From DATJIG01 sp050260515 (GTDB taxonomy: Bacteria > Pseudomonadota > Alphaproteobacteria > SMXQ01), in the NCBI GenBank assembly GCA_050260515.1, contig JBLNCI010000045.1, forward strand, positions 1-64,000: a stretch of 64,000 nucleotides of DNA, given 5' to 3'. Shown here in pieces: positions 51,907 through 63,217 of this stretch. Numbering within the stretch: position 1 is the first letter of the stretch; each line of letters begins with the position of its first letter. The notes under the pieces are model-generated. The model was not told where the DNA came from. It saw only the letters and a list, made by a program, of their open reading frames with translations, and made no database searches. The translations under genes were made by a program, and so were the position numbers.

Positions 51907-52359
51907 ATGACGGCCCAAGCCATTGCCGCCTTCCTTCACCTGATCAGCGCCGTCACCGCGTTCGCCTGCCTCGCCGCCGAGCTGGTGCTCTACCGCGAGG
52001 CGCTGCCGGTTCCTCTCGCGCGGCGGCTGCGCCGCATCGACGCGGGCTACGGCATCGCGCTCGGCGCGGTGGTCGTGACCGGATCGCTCCGCTTCCTGTT
52101 CTTCGGCGCCGGCGCGCACGCCTATCTTCTGAACGCGGTGTTCTGGGTGAAGATGATCGCGTTGCTTTTCGTGATCATGCTGTCGCTGCGCATGACCAGC
52201 CACTTCATGCGCTCGGCGGTGGCCACGGACGGCGTTGCCGCCAAAGGGCCGCTGAGCTACCGCCGGGCCCGGACGACGCTGTGGGCGGAAGCCGGGCTTC
52301 TCGCGATCGCGATGCTGTCGGCGGCGCTGATGGCGCGGGGCGTGGGCCTGCAGGTGTGA
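51907..52359 (+). CDS. DUF2214 family membrane protein
   Basis: The 150-residue protein has four hydrophobic segments: AAFLHLISAVTAFACLAAEL, RIDAGYGIALGAVVVTGSL, LNAVFWVKMIALLFVIMLS and AGLLAIAMLSAALMA. The conserved VFWVKM and GSLRFLFFG stretches are family features. No function is established for DUF2214. ATG 51907 is 2 bases after the preceding stop, so the two genes probably form an operon. Confidence 0.75.
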   Translation: MTAQAIAAFLHLISAVTAFACLAAELVLYREALPVPLARRLRRIDAGYGIALGAVVVTGSLRFLFFGAGAHAYLLNAVFWVKMIALLFVIMLSLRMTSHFMRSAVATDGVAAKGPLSYRRARTTLWAEAGLLAIAMLSAALMARGVGLQV

Positions 52360-52369
52360 GGAGCGCCGG

Positions 52370-53434
52370 TCAGGCGGCGCCGATCGCCCGCGGCGCGTTC
52401 TCGCTCAGCATCTCGCCGGAGCAGGTGCGGTTGCGGCCGCTGTTCTTCGCCGCATAGAGCGCGGCGTCAGCCCGCGCCACCATGTCCTTGCCGCTCTCGC
52501 CTTTCTTGAGCTGGGCGATGCCGAGCGAGAGCGTGATCTGGCCGAGCACTTCGCCGGTCGACCGGCGGGTCACCTTCTTCGCGAGGATCGTCTTGCGGAT
52601 TTCCTCGGCCACGACGTAGGCGCCCTGCACCGGGGTGCCGGGCAGCAGCACGACGAACTCCTCGCCGCCGTAGCGCGCGGTGTGGTCTCGACCCTTGACG
52701 CATTCGACCAGGGTCTCGGCGACGCGGCGAAGCAGCAGGTCGCCGACCTGATGGCCGTGGGTGTCGTTGACGCGCTTGAAGTGATCGATGTCGGCCATGA
52801 TGACCGACAGCGGCTGCCCCTCGGCGTGTGCCGCGGCGACCAGCTCCTTCAGGCGGTGATCGAACATCTTGCGGTTGCCGAGACCGGTCAGCGGGTCGGT
52901 GGTGGCCTCGACGCGCATGGCGGCGAGATTCTCCCGCAGCTCGTTCATCTCGTCGGCGGTGGTCTGCAGGCGCGTCTCGATCGCGCGATGCGCCTGTTCG
53001 ACGCGGGTTGTCTCGCTGAGGACGCGGGTCAATGCGGTGCGCAGGGATTCGAGCGACCCCGCGGATGCCAGCTCGCCCGAGAAATTGTCGAGCGCGGCAC
53101 CGTAGGACCGGGCGTTGTCGCCAGCAGCAGCAAGCTCCTTCACCAGCACCGAGACCGCGACCTCGATGCGACGGGCGGCGGCGGAGAACGCCTCGGAATC
53201 GACGCCGAGGCCGAAATGCCGGTCGAAGATCGCGGCGAAGCGCTGGACGTCGAAGCGGTTGCCTTCGGCGATCAGCTCCTGAATGTCGCGGCTCAGGGCC
53301 GGGTGGTGCCCCGCCACATGGCTGTACGCCACGGTGAAGTTGACCGGGTGCGGCGGCATGTCATGCGTGCGCAGGAAGCCCAGGGCCTCTCCCGCCAGCT
53401 TGAATGCCCTCTCCATCGTGTCGGTGAAGCGCAC
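52370..53434 (-). CDS. GGDEF domain protein, predicted diguanylate cyclase
   Basis: The 354-residue protein starts at GTG 53434, after GGGGG at good spacing; ATG 53416 is an alternative. An N-terminal helical region contains AGEALGFLRTHDMPPHPVNF. A linker coiled-coil follows (QAHRAIETRLQTTADEMNELRENLA). The GGDEF domain has DPLTGLGNRKMFDHRLKEL, ADIDHFKRVNDTHGHQVGD, and the active-site ARYGGEEFVVLLPG (GGEEF, residues 256-260). The expected RxxD inhibitory site reads KGRD, so feedback by c-di-GMP may be weak. It should make c-di-GMP in the cytoplasm. Confidence 0.9.
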   Translation of the reverse strand: MRFTDTMERAFKLAGEALGFLRTHDMPPHPVNFTVAYSHVAGHHPALSRDIQELIAEGNRFDVQRFAAIFDRHFGLGVDSEAFSAAARRIEVAVSVLVKELAAAGDNARSYGAALDNFSGELASAGSLESLRTALTRVLSETTRVEQAHRAIETRLQTTADEMNELRENLAAMRVEATTDPLTGLGNRKMFDHRLKELVAAAHAEGQPLSVIMADIDHFKRVNDTHGHQVGDLLLRRVAETLVECVKGRDHTARYGGEEFVVLLPGTPVQGAYVVAEEIRKTILAKKVTRRSTGEVLGQITLSLGIAQLKKGESGKDMVARADAALYAAKNSGRNRTCSGEMLSENAPRAIGAA

Positions 53435-53453
53435 GTCACGCCCCCAGGTTCGC

Positions 53454-53475
53454 CGGACAGGGAAGTGCCTGTCCG
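53454..53475 (-). other. Hairpin in the GGDEF gene leader
   Basis: CGGACAGG (53454-53461) and CCTGTCCG (53468-53475) form a perfect 8-bp stem with a 6-base loop. It is 20-41 bases before the GTG start at 53434 on the minus strand. It could affect translation of the cyclase. Confidence 0.5.
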
Positions 53476-53510
53476 ACGCCCTGTTTTTAACGATTGCCCA
53501 GTAAAGGGTT

Positions 53511-53534
53511 CGCTAACGACCGGTAAAGTTAGCG
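53511..53534. promoter_or_regulatory. Inverted repeat CGCTAAC-N10-GTTAGCG upstream of the GGDEF gene
   Basis: CGCTAAC (53511-53517) pairs with GTTAGCG (53528-53534). It lies about 77-100 bases before the GGDEF start in an AT-richer patch. It has the size of a dimer-binding operator. The regulator is unknown. Confidence 0.45.
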
Positions 53535-53614
53535 CTTAATCCGCGCCGGGGCGGGGTCCGGCGCGTGTCTGCGCGGCGCCGGCTCACGGAAACGAGAGCG
53601 GCCCGGCCGACCGA

Positions 53615-55513
53615 TCAGATCTGCACCCGCGTCCCGAGCTCGATCACGCTGTTGTGGGGAATGCGGAAGAACTCGACCACGCTGCCGGCGTTCCGCGACA
53701 TCGCGGCGAACAGCTGCTCACGCCACCAGGCCATGGCCCCTCCCGTGCTCGGCACCAGCGTCTCCCGGCTCAGAAAGTACGACGTCGCGAACAGGTTGAT
53801 GTCGAGGCCATGGTGCTGCTTGCAGAGCTCGAGCGCCTGGGGGATGTCGGGGACGTTCTTGAACCCATAGTTCACCGTCACCCGCCACACACCCTTCGCG
53901 ATCGTACACACGTCGACCCGTTCCTCGTACGGGATCCACGGCACGTCATGGAACAACACCGTGAGCACGATCAGTCTGTCGTGGATCACCATATTGTGCT
54001 TCAGGTTGTGAAGCAGCGCCTGCGGCACGTTGCCGGGGTTGGCAACGAAGAACACGCCCGTGCGGGGAATGCGTGGCGCCGATCCGGCAAGCAGCCGCTC
54101 CACGAATGGCTCGAGCTGCGGGTCGTCGCGCCGCATATGCGCGAGCAGCAGCTCGCGCCCGCGCTTCCATGTCGCCATCGCGCAGAACAGGGCGATGCCG
54201 AGCGCGATCGGGAACCAGCCGCCTTCGACAAACTTTACCGAGCACGCAGCGACGAGCAGCGCGTCGACGGTGAGGAGCGTCCCGGTGGCCGCGAGCGCGA
54301 TCCACAGCGGATAGCGCCAGCCGTACAGCACCACGAAGAACGTCAGCAGCGTGGTGATGAACATCGTCATCGTCACCGCGATGCCGTAGGCCGACGCGAG
54401 CGCCGAAGACGAGCCGAAGCCCAGTGTGGCCATCAATACGGCGACGAGCAGGGTCCAGTTCACCACCGGCATGTAGATCTGCCCCATTTCCTGCGCCGAC
54501 GTGTAGACGACGCGCATGCGCGGCAGAAAGCCGAGCTGGATTGCCTGACGGGTCATCGAGTACGTCCCTGAGATCACCGCCTGGGATGCGATCACCGTCG
54601 CCGCGGTGGCGAGGCAGAGGGCGGGCAGAAGCCACGCGTCCGGGAACAGGCGATAGAACGGATTCTGAAGCGCGGCGGGATCCGCGATCAACAGGGCCCC
54701 CTGTCCGAAATAGTTGAGCGCGAGCGCCGGCAGCACCAGGCCGACCCACGCAATCTGGATCGGACGGCGCCCGAAGTGGCCGAGGTCGGCGTACAGAGCC
54801 TCCGCCCCGGTGATCGCGAGCACCACCGCGCCGAGGGCCGCGAACATGCCCCAGCCGCGCCCGGCGAGGAATCCCATCGCATGGACCGGATTGACCGCGG
54901 CGAGAATGTCCGGCGCGCGCACGATCTGGACGGCGCCGGCGACCCCGAGGACAGCGAACCAGACGACGATGATCGGTCCGAACCACCGCCCGACCGTTGC
55001 GGTGCCGTGACGCTGAAAGAGGAAGAGGCCCACCAGAATCGCAACCGAGATCGGGAGCACATACGCTTCGAACGACGGTACGGCGACTTCAAGGCCCTCC
55101 ATCGCACCGAGGACGGAGATCGCTGGTGTGATCACGCTGTCGCCATAGAACAGCGCCGCGCCGAACACGCCGATCGACAACAACAGCGCCTTGCGTTGCG
55201 GCGTCCGGCCGGCGGAGGCCGCGGCCAACGCCACCAGCGCCATGATGCCCCCCTCGCCCCGGTTGTCGGCACGCAGGATGAGCATCACGTACTTCAGCGT
55301 CACCACGAACATCAGCAGCCAGAAGATGGTCGAGACGGCGCCGACGATGTTCGACGGGTCGAGCGGCACGCCGGTCGACGGGCCGAAGATCTCGTGCATG
55401 GTGTAGAGCGGACTGGTGCCGATGTCGCCGTAGACGACGCCCAGAGCCCCGAGTGCCAATGCGCCGGTACTCTGCTTCTTCACCTCGGTTGTGGTGGCGT
55501 TCGTGGCAGGCAT
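53615..55513 (-). CDS. kup: Potassium uptake protein Kup
   Basis: ATG 55513 gives 632 residues, typical of Kup. The N-terminus is [26 protein letters not shown], the family signature. About 12 membrane segments follow. [33 protein letters not shown] and GADDR-like cytosolic tail motifs are visible ([29 protein letters not shown]). It imports K+ with protons at the inner membrane. The KdpE-like gene ends 54 bases upstream on the same strand. Confidence 0.93.
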   Translation of the reverse strand: MPATNATTTEVKKQSTGALALGALGVVYGDIGTSPLYTMHEIFGPSTGVPLDPSNIVGAVSTIFWLLMFVVTLKYVMLILRADNRGEGGIMALVALAAASAGRTPQRKALLLSIGVFGAALFYGDSVITPAISVLGAMEGLEVAVPSFEAYVLPISVAILVGLFLFQRHGTATVGRWFGPIIVVWFAVLGVAGAVQIVRAPDILAAVNPVHAMGFLAGRGWGMFAALGAVVLAITGAEALYADLGHFGRRPIQIAWVGLVLPALALNYFGQGALLIADPAALQNPFYRLFPDAWLLPALCLATAATVIASQAVISGTYSMTRQAIQLGFLPRMRVVYTSAQEMGQIYMPVVNWTLLVAVLMATLGFGSSSALASAYGIAVTMTMFITTLLTFFVVLYGWRYPLWIALAATGTLLTVDALLVAACSVKFVEGGWFPIALGIALFCAMATWKRGRELLLAHMRRDDPQLEPFVERLLAGSAPRIPRTGVFFVANPGNVPQALLHNLKHNMVIHDRLIVLTVLFHDVPWIPYEERVDVCTIAKGVWRVTVNYGFKNVPDIPQALELCKQHHGLDINLFATSYFLSRETLVPSTGGAMAWWREQLFAAMSRNAGSVVEFFRIPHNSVIELGTRVQI

Positions 55514-55566
55514 GGAAATGTGGTCCTCAGCGGGCGCCCCGCGACAAGCGACGGGAGCGCGAAACA

Positions 55567-56250
55567 TCATTCGTCCGTGAAACGATATCCGACGCCCATC
55601 TCCGTCAGGATGTAGCGCGGATCGGCCGGGTTGGCCTCGAGCTTGGCCCGCAACTGGCCCATGTAGATGCGCAGGTAGTGCGTGTGATCGACGAAATCGG
55701 CGCCCCAGACGTCGGCGAGGAGCTGACGGTGAGTGACGACGCGCCCGCGGCTCTGTAGCAGCCGTTGCAGGAGCTTGAATTCGGTCGGAGTGAGGTGGAT
55801 GTCGTCGCCGTCGCGGCGCACGCGCCGGCGGTCGAGGTCGATGCTGAGGCCGTCGCAGGCGACGATGCCGCCGGTGGCGCCCGAGCGGCGCAGCGCCGCG
55901 CGCACCCGCGCGAGCAGTTCGCCGATTCCGAACGGCTTCGTCAGATAATCGTCGGCGCCGGCGTCGAGGGCGCGCACCTTCTGCACCTCGTCGCTCCGCG
56001 CCGAAAGGATAAGGATCGGCAGATCTCCCTGTTCACGAAGGCGCCGCACGACGTCAATGCCGTCCATATCGGGAAGCCCGAGGTCGAGGATCACCAGAGC
56101 GGTCGGCTCGCGCGCACGGTCGATGCCGTCACGACCGCGACCGGCGGCTGTGACCGCATAACCGGCATCCTCGAGGCTCGACGCGACGAATTGGCGGATC
56201 GCGGCGTCGTCCTCGATGACGAGAATACGCGGCCCCGAGGCCACCATCAT
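55567..56250 (-). CDS. kdpE: OmpR-family response regulator, KdpE-like
   Basis: The 227-residue protein has a receiver domain with the acidic pair in [13 protein letters not shown], phosphoacceptor Asp56 in [12 protein letters not shown], and ADDYLTKPF. The C-terminal winged helix has [27 protein letters not shown] and [17 protein letters not shown], both close to KdpE. It overlaps the kinase gene by 4 bases (ATGA). No kdpFABC genes are present; the downstream gene is kup, which suggests that Kup may be its target, an inference. Confidence 0.88.
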   Translation of the reverse strand: MMVASGPRILVIEDDAAIRQFVASSLEDAGYAVTAAGRGRDGIDRAREPTALVILDLGLPDMDGIDVVRRLREQGDLPILILSARSDEVQKVRALDAGADDYLTKPFGIGELLARVRAALRRSGATGGIVACDGLSIDLDRRRVRRDGDDIHLTPTEFKLLQRLLQSRGRVVTHRQLLADVWGADFVDHTHYLRIYMGQLRAKLEANPADPRYILTEMGVGYRFTDE

Positions 56251-57785
56251 CGCTCCGTCGCGTCGTGGGGCCGCGATCCGGGTTCGGCCGTCGGCAACGT
56301 GAGCCGGAACTCCGCGCCTCCGCCGGGGCGATTTCGCGCCCAGATACGGCCGCCGTGAGCCTCGACGACGGCCTTGCAGATCGCGAGACCGAGCCCGACC
56401 CCGACATCCGTCGCTTCAGTGCGGCCGCGGATAAAGGCATCGAACAGTCGCGCCGGATCGCCCTCGCCCAGCCCCGGGCCGCGGTCCTTCACCGCGATCT
56501 CGATCGCATCGTCGCGCGCCCGCGCATCGACCTCTATCGGCGAATCGCCCGGCGCATGCTTCACCGCGTTGTCGATCAGGTTGGCGACGACCTGCGACAG
56601 CAACACGGCGTCCGCGCGCACCAACGGTAGATCTCGGGCGACGTGCGCCGTCACGCGGCGCTCCGATCCGCGACGGCGATGGCGCCCGACCACGGAGCCA
56701 ACGATCTCCTCGATCGACTGCCAATCGCGGCGCAACGCGAGCGCGCCGGACGACAGGCGCGCGAGCTGCAGGATATTCTCGGCCACCGCACTCATTTCCG
56801 TCGCCTCGCGCTCGATCGTCGCGAGCAGCCCCGCGCGCTCCTCCGCGTCCATGCGGTCGCCGCGGTCGGCGAGCGTTCCCGCGGCGCCGATAATGACGGC
56901 GAGCGGCGTCCGGAAGTCGTGCGAGATCGCCGCGAGCAGCGCGCTGCGCACGGACTCGGCCACCACATCGCGCGCCGCCGCCTCGGCCTTCGCCCCGAGC
57001 CGCGTGCGTTCGATGGCGACCGCGATCTGGCGCGCGAGCGCTTCGGCGTGAAGACGATCGTCCTCGGTCCGCTCGGTGCCGTCGCCGACGCCTATCACCG
57101 CAACGCCGAGTGCGCCTTCCGCGGCCGGCAGCGGCACGTACCAGGATGGCAGCCGGGGCCAATAGCCCGTGGTCGGGCCGATGGTGATCGGATTGCCGAC
57201 GACCCAGCCCGCGGCGTCAAAGTCCACGGCGAGAGCCTCACTTTCCGGGGCCTGAGCGACGCGGGCCAGAGCGCCGTCGTCGCCTCCGCTCAACAGCAGG
57301 CAGCACGGCATCCCAAATGCCTTGTGCAGGGCATGGACGGCGGCCTGCGCGAGGTCGCGCTCTCCCGTCGCTTCGCCGATCCGTTCGGCGAGCGCATATG
57401 TCTCGCGGGCGCGTCGCTCGCCCTGCCGAGCGCGGAGCGCCTCCGCACGCAGACGCGCGGCCAGGCCGCTCACCACGACGGCGACGAGCAACATCGCGGC
57501 GAGGTCGATGAGATACTCCCGGTCGACCTCGAACGTGTAGCGCGGCGGGATGAAGAAGAAGTTCAGGGCCGCGACGGCGAGCACCGTGGTGACGACCGAC
57601 GTTGGCGCGCCGGCAAAGAAGGCGGCGACGACCACTGCCAGCAGATACACCATGGCCTGGCTGGCGAGCGAGTACTGGCCGTCCATCGCCCACGCGGCGG
57701 ACGTCGCGACGGCGACCAGGGCGACAGCGATCACCGCCCCGGCGGCCGGCCCTATACGACGGTTCGTCGGACTCATTGCATCCAT
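56247..57785 (-). CDS. Shortened KdpD-like sensor kinase (DUF4118 membrane domain, no N-terminal KdpD/Usp domains)
   Basis: From ATG 57785 (ATG 57821 and 57776 are alternatives, and no good ribosome site marks any of them) the protein has about 512 residues. It begins almost at once with the four membrane segments of DUF4118 (AVIAVALVAVATSAAWAM, MVYLLAVVVAAFFAGAP, and others). A GAF-like region follows. The H-box is LLAAISHDFRTPLAVIIG (His289), then LIDNAVKHAPG and GVGLGLAICKAVVEAHGG. The large N-terminal KdpD and Usp domains of full KdpD are absent. Confidence 0.87.
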   Translation of the reverse strand: MDAMSPTNRRIGPAAGAVIAVALVAVATSAAWAMDGQYSLASQAMVYLLAVVVAAFFAGAPTSVVTTVLAVAALNFFFIPPRYTFEVDREYLIDLAAMLLVAVVVSGLAARLRAEALRARQGERRARETYALAERIGEATGERDLAQAAVHALHKAFGMPCCLLLSGGDDGALARVAQAPESEALAVDFDAAGWVVGNPITIGPTTGYWPRLPSWYVPLPAAEGALGVAVIGVGDGTERTEDDRLHAEALARQIAVAIERTRLGAKAEAAARDVVAESVRSALLAAISHDFRTPLAVIIGAAGTLADRGDRMDAEERAGLLATIEREATEMSAVAENILQLARLSSGALALRRDWQSIEEIVGSVVGRHRRRGSERRVTAHVARDLPLVRADAVLLSQVVANLIDNAVKHAPGDSPIEVDARARDDAIEIAVKDRGPGLGEGDPARLFDAFIRGRTEATDVGVGLGLAICKAVVEAHGGRIWARNRPGGGAEFRLTLPTAEPGSRPHDATER

Positions 57786-57857
57786 GACGGGTACGTAGTC
57801 CCCGGCCCGTAAGGAACGCATAAAGACGAAGGTGGCGGAGGCGGCCCCGGCCCGAGC

Positions 57858-58343
57858 CTACTGGCACGTCCCGATCGAGCCCTCGGCGCAGATCCGCGCG
57901 CCGTCGATCCAGCGTGCGCCCGACAGATTGGCGCGGAAGAAGTCGGTGTTGCGGAGTTGCGCTCCCGTGAAGTCGGCGCCGGTGAGGTCGGCGTCGAAGA
58001 ACTTCGCGCTGCGCAGATCGGCGCCCTTGAATGACGTGCCGCGCGCATCCGCGTTGGAGAAGTCGGCGTCCTGCAGGCGGGCTCCCGCAAGATCGGCACC
58101 GTCGAGCCGCGCCGAGACGAACTTGGCGCGCAGCGCGTCGACCTTCACGAGCTTCGCACCGGTCAGGTCGGCGCGCAGGAACTGCGCGTCGCGCAGCGCC
58201 ACCCCCGTCAGGTCGACACCGCGGAAATCCCGGCCATCCAGGATGCAGCGGCCCCAGTCGACTCGCGGCGCGGGCGCGTCGGCGCAGTCGGCGCGGGCCG
58301 CCACCGGCGCAAGCAGCAGGACGAGCAGCACCAACCAGCGCAT
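57858..58343 (-). CDS. Exported pentapeptide-repeat protein
   Basis: ATG 58343 gives 161 residues with a signal peptide (MRWLVLLVLLLAPVAARA) and a nearby cysteine. The rest is a series of A(D/N)Lxx-type pentapeptides, for example DFRGVDLTGVALRDAQFLRA, then LTGAKLVKVDALRAKF and ADFTGAQLRNTDFFRANLSG. This predicts a right-handed quadrilateral beta helix in the periplasm. Cysteines near both ends (ADCADAP, RCILDG, RICAEG, GTCQ) may form disulfides. Its role is unknown. Confidence 0.82.
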   Translation of the reverse strand: MRWLVLLVLLLAPVAARADCADAPAPRVDWGRCILDGRDFRGVDLTGVALRDAQFLRADLTGAKLVKVDALRAKFVSARLDGADLAGARLQDADFSNADARGTSFKGADLRSAKFFDADLTGADFTGAQLRNTDFFRANLSGARWIDGARICAEGSIGTCQ

Positions 58344-58381
58344 GACGGAAACCTGATGTGGCGCGCGTCCGGAGAACAGGG

Positions 58382-58588
58382 TCAGTGATACGTCGGAACG
58401 TCGGGCTTCTGCGTCTCGACCACGCCCGGCCACGGCGTATAGGCGAACACCCACAGCGCGACGATGTTCACGATCGGAACCAAGGTGATCAGGCACCACA
58501 GCGGATGACGACCGGCGCGGCGCAGGACCCGTGCCGTCGGATAGAGCACGACCACGAGCAGGATGATCGACAACAGCAGGTGCATCAT
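58382..58588 (-). CDS. Small hydrophobic membrane protein
   Basis: ATG 58588 follows GGAGACC at a good distance and gives 68 residues. Two hydrophobic helices are seen: LLLSIILLVVVLYPTARVL and HPLWCLITLVPIVNIVALWVFAY. The second, with WCLITLVPIVN, resembles small DUF805-like or YhaH-type membrane proteins, but I do not assign a family. The C-terminus is short and polar (PDVPTYH). It is 38 bases upstream of the pentapeptide gene on the same strand. Confidence 0.65.
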   Translation of the reverse strand: MMHLLLSIILLVVVLYPTARVLRRAGRHPLWCLITLVPIVNIVALWVFAYTPWPGVVETQKPDVPTYH

Positions 58589-58699
58589 GAGCCGGTCTCC
58601 TTGCTTCCACGTTGCCCGCGAGAGCTGTGGGCGATTGTAGGGGCCCCCGCGCGGTCGGGCCACCGTCGACGGCGAAGATTCGCTGTGACCGCCGTCTGC

Positions 58700-58728
58700 T
58701 TGACCTTTGCCGGACGGGGGCGCACCAT
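58700..58728 (+). promoter_or_regulatory. Putative promoter of the thiC transcript
   Basis: TTGACC (58700-58705) and CACCAT (58723-58728) are 17 bases apart. The -10 is weak, but the predicted start near 58735 coincides with the first base of the riboswitch P1 helix. Confidence 0.45.
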
Positions 58729-58734
58729 CGCGCC

Positions 58735-60764
<2,030 letters not shown>

Positions 60765-60772
60765 CACCTGGA

Positions 60773-61678
60773 GTGACGGACTCGGCTGACCCGTGGTCGC
60801 GGGTGACGGCGGTCGCCGTCGCCTACCGCAGCGCCGAGGTGATCGGCGCCTGCGTGCGCTCGGTCGCGAAGGCGCGGGCGGTGATCGTCGTCGACAACGC
60901 GAGCGACGACGATTCGGCCGCGGCCGCTCGCGCGGCGCTGCCGTCGACCGTCGTGGTGTCCAACCCGGTCAACCAGGGGTTCGGTCGCGCCAACAACCAG
61001 GGCGCGGCGCTGGCCGAGACCGAGTTCGTCCTGTTCATCAACCCCGATGCCGAGCTGCAACCGGGCGCCGTCGAGCACCTGGTCGCGGCCGCCGACCGCT
61101 ACTGGGACGCGGCGCTGTTCGCGCCGGCGATCCTGGACGCGCGCGGCGTCCGCATCCCGACCCACAACGTCGGGCTGTTCGACCAGGACCGCGTCAGCGG
61201 CAAGGACCGCGTGCTGCCCGACGGCGACATGTGCGCGGACTTCCTGTCCGGCGCGCTGATGCTGGTCCGCCGCGAGACATTCCGGGCGCTCGGCGGGTTC
61301 GATCCCAGCATCTTCCTCTACTACGAGGACGACGACCTGTGCCTCAGGCTGCGCCGCGCCGGCCACGGGCTGGTGCAGGTGCCGGCGGCTGTGGCGCGCC
61401 ACATGGGCGGGGCCTCGTCGCCGCCGACACCGGAGCTGGTGCGGCGGAAATTCTGGCACATGGCGTGGTCGCGGCTTTATCTTGAGGCCAAGCACCGGGG
61501 GCTGCGGGCGGCGCGGGCGACGGCGCTGCGGAACGCGGCCTCGTACGCGGCCAAGATCGCGGGCCACGCGGTGGCGCGCCATCGCGACAAGACTCTGCGC
61601 GACCAGGCGCGCCTCGCGGGCACCTACGCGTGGCTGCGCGGCCGGTCGGCGCTGATCGAGGCCGGGATAACCCCGTAA
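60773..61678 (+). CDS. Glycosyltransferase family 2 protein (rhamnosyltransferase-like)
   Basis: The 301-residue protein starts at GTG 60773, with GGAG a few bases before. The GT-A fold is clear: VTAVAVAYRSAEVIGACVRSV, VDNASDDDS, NQGFGRANNQGA, LFINPDAEL and GALMLVRRETFRALGGFDPSIFLYYEDDDLCLR. This resembles the WbbL-type rhamnosyl/GlcNAc transferases. It sits with rfbD and rfbC, so dTDP-rhamnose may be the donor, which is inferred. A C-terminal basic helix may associate with membranes. Confidence 0.87.
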   Translation: MTDSADPWSRVTAVAVAYRSAEVIGACVRSVAKARAVIVVDNASDDDSAAAARAALPSTVVVSNPVNQGFGRANNQGAALAETEFVLFINPDAELQPGAVEHLVAAADRYWDAALFAPAILDARGVRIPTHNVGLFDQDRVSGKDRVLPDGDMCADFLSGALMLVRRETFRALGGFDPSIFLYYEDDDLCLRLRRAGHGLVQVPAAVARHMGGASSPPTPELVRRKFWHMAWSRLYLEAKHRGLRAARATALRNAASYAAKIAGHAVARHRDKTLRDQARLAGTYAWLRGRSALIEAGITP

Positions 61679-61712
61679 GGGGACTTGGGAGACGCTTTCG
61701 GGGGATGTCGGC

Positions 61713-62624
61713 GTGAGTGAGCACACGCTTCTGGTGTTCGGCGGCGAGGGACAGGTCGGCCGCGCTTTCGCCGAAACCGCGCCGCCCCCGGGCTGGCGCA
61801 TCGTCACGGTCGGTCACGCCGATGCCGACGTGACGGACCCCGGCGCCGTGGAACAGGCGCTGCGCGCCCATCGTCCGAAGGCCGTCGTAAACGCCGCCGC
61901 CTACACGGCCGTCGACAAGGCGGAGAGCGAGCGCGACATCGCCATGCGCGTGAACCGCGACGGCGCCGGCATCGTCGCCCGCGCCACGGCCGCGGCGAAA
62001 CTGCCCCTCCTCCATATCTCGACCGACTACGTGTTCGACGGCACCAAGTCGGGCCCGTGGCACGAGGACGATCCGGTCGCCCCGATCGGCGCCTACGGCG
62101 TGAGCAAGGAAGCCGGCGAGCGGCTGATCCGCGAAAGCCAGCCCAACCACATCATCCTCCGGACGTCGTGGGTGTTCGGCTGCCACGGCGCCAACTTCGT
62201 CAAGACGATGCTGCGGCTCGCCGAGACCCGCGACGAGCTCAGGATCGTCGCCGACCAGCACGGCAAGCCGACCGATGCCGCCGACGTCGCCCGCGCGCTG
62301 TGCGCAATGGCAGCGCGCCTCGACTCCAAGCCGCCACGCGCGCCATGGGGCACGTTCCATTTCGCCGGCAAGCGCGCGACCACCTGGTTCGGCTTCGCCG
62401 AGGCGATCTTCGAGGAGGCGGCCAAGCGCGGGGTGCGCGCCCCGCAGCTCGTCCCCATCGCCACCGCCGAGTACCCGACCCCGGCGAGGCGCCCGGCGAA
62501 TTCCGTGCTCGACTGCGCCAAGATCGAGTCGGTATATGGCGTCATCCCGCGCCCGTGGCTGGAAGGCCTGACGGCGACCCTCGACCGGCTGGTCGGGACG
62601 CCGACGGTCGCCGCCAAGGCGTGA
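61713..62624 (+). CDS. rfbD: dTDP-4-dehydrorhamnose reductase
   Basis: The 303-residue SDR protein starts at GTG 61713. It has the nucleotide loop LLVFGGEGQVGRAF and the stretch VVNAAAYTAVDKAESE. The STDYVFDGTKSGPWHEDDPVAPIGAYGVSKEAGE region carries the catalytic Thr/Tyr/Lys (YGVSK). LRTSWVFGCHGANFVKTML is also typical. It makes dTDP-L-rhamnose in the last step. rfbA and rfbB are not in the window. Confidence 0.92.
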   Translation: MSEHTLLVFGGEGQVGRAFAETAPPPGWRIVTVGHADADVTDPGAVEQALRAHRPKAVVNAAAYTAVDKAESERDIAMRVNRDGAGIVARATAAAKLPLLHISTDYVFDGTKSGPWHEDDPVAPIGAYGVSKEAGERLIRESQPNHIILRTSWVFGCHGANFVKTMLRLAETRDELRIVADQHGKPTDAADVARALCAMAARLDSKPPRAPWGTFHFAGKRATTWFGFAEAIFEEAAKRGVRAPQLVPIATAEYPTPARRPANSVLDCAKIESVYGVIPRPWLEGLTATLDRLVGTPTVAAKA

Positions 62625-62659
62625 CCAGACCTGATGACCTTCGCACCGGAATCCCATCG

Positions 62660-63208
62660 ATGAAGTTCGAGCCGCTGGCCCTGCCGGGCGTGATCCGCGT
62701 CACGCTCGACGTCTTCCGCGACAACCGCGGAGCGTTCATGGAAACCTGGCAGGCGCGCAAATACGCCGACGGCGGCATCGCCGGCCCGTTCGTGCAGGAC
62801 AACTGGAGCGAATCCCAGCGGGGCGTGCTGCGCGGGCTCCACTACCAGGTGGTGAATCCGCAGGGCAAGCTGGTCGCGGTCGTCCAGGGCGCGGTGTTCG
62901 ACGTGGTGGTCGATCTGCGCAAGTCCTCGCCGACCTTCGGCCGCTGGCTCGCCGAGCCGCTGTCGTCGGAACGCGCGGTCGCGCTGTGGGTGCCGAAGGG
63001 CTGCGCCCACGGCTTCTACGTCACCAGCGAGCGCGCGGTGGTGCTGTACAAGTGCGACGACTTCTGGGCCCCGGCCCACGAACGCACGCTGCGCTGGGAC
63101 GACCCCGAGCTCGACATCTCGTGGCCGCTCCCCGACGGCGGCGACCCGATCGTCTCGCCCAAGGACGCGGCCGGCAAGCTGTTCAAGGACGCCGAGCTGT
63201 TCGAGTAG
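62660..63208 (+). CDS. rfbC: dTDP-4-dehydrorhamnose 3,5-epimerase
   Basis: The 182-residue cupin begins LPGVIRVTLDVFRDNRGAFMETW. Catalytic residues are in NWSESQRGVLRGLHYQ (His base) and in GAVFDVVVDLRKSSPTFGRW. The GCAHGFYVTSERAVVLYKC segment is a family signature. Length is typical. It supplies the substrate of RfbD, encoded 35 bases upstream. It is convergent with metH. Confidence 0.94.
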   Translation: MKFEPLALPGVIRVTLDVFRDNRGAFMETWQARKYADGGIAGPFVQDNWSESQRGVLRGLHYQVVNPQGKLVAVVQGAVFDVVVDLRKSSPTFGRWLAEPLSSERAVALWVPKGCAHGFYVTSERAVVLYKCDDFWAPAHERTLRWDDPELDISWPLPDGGDPIVSPKDAAGKLFKDAELFE

Positions 63209-63217
63209 CGCTGCGCG

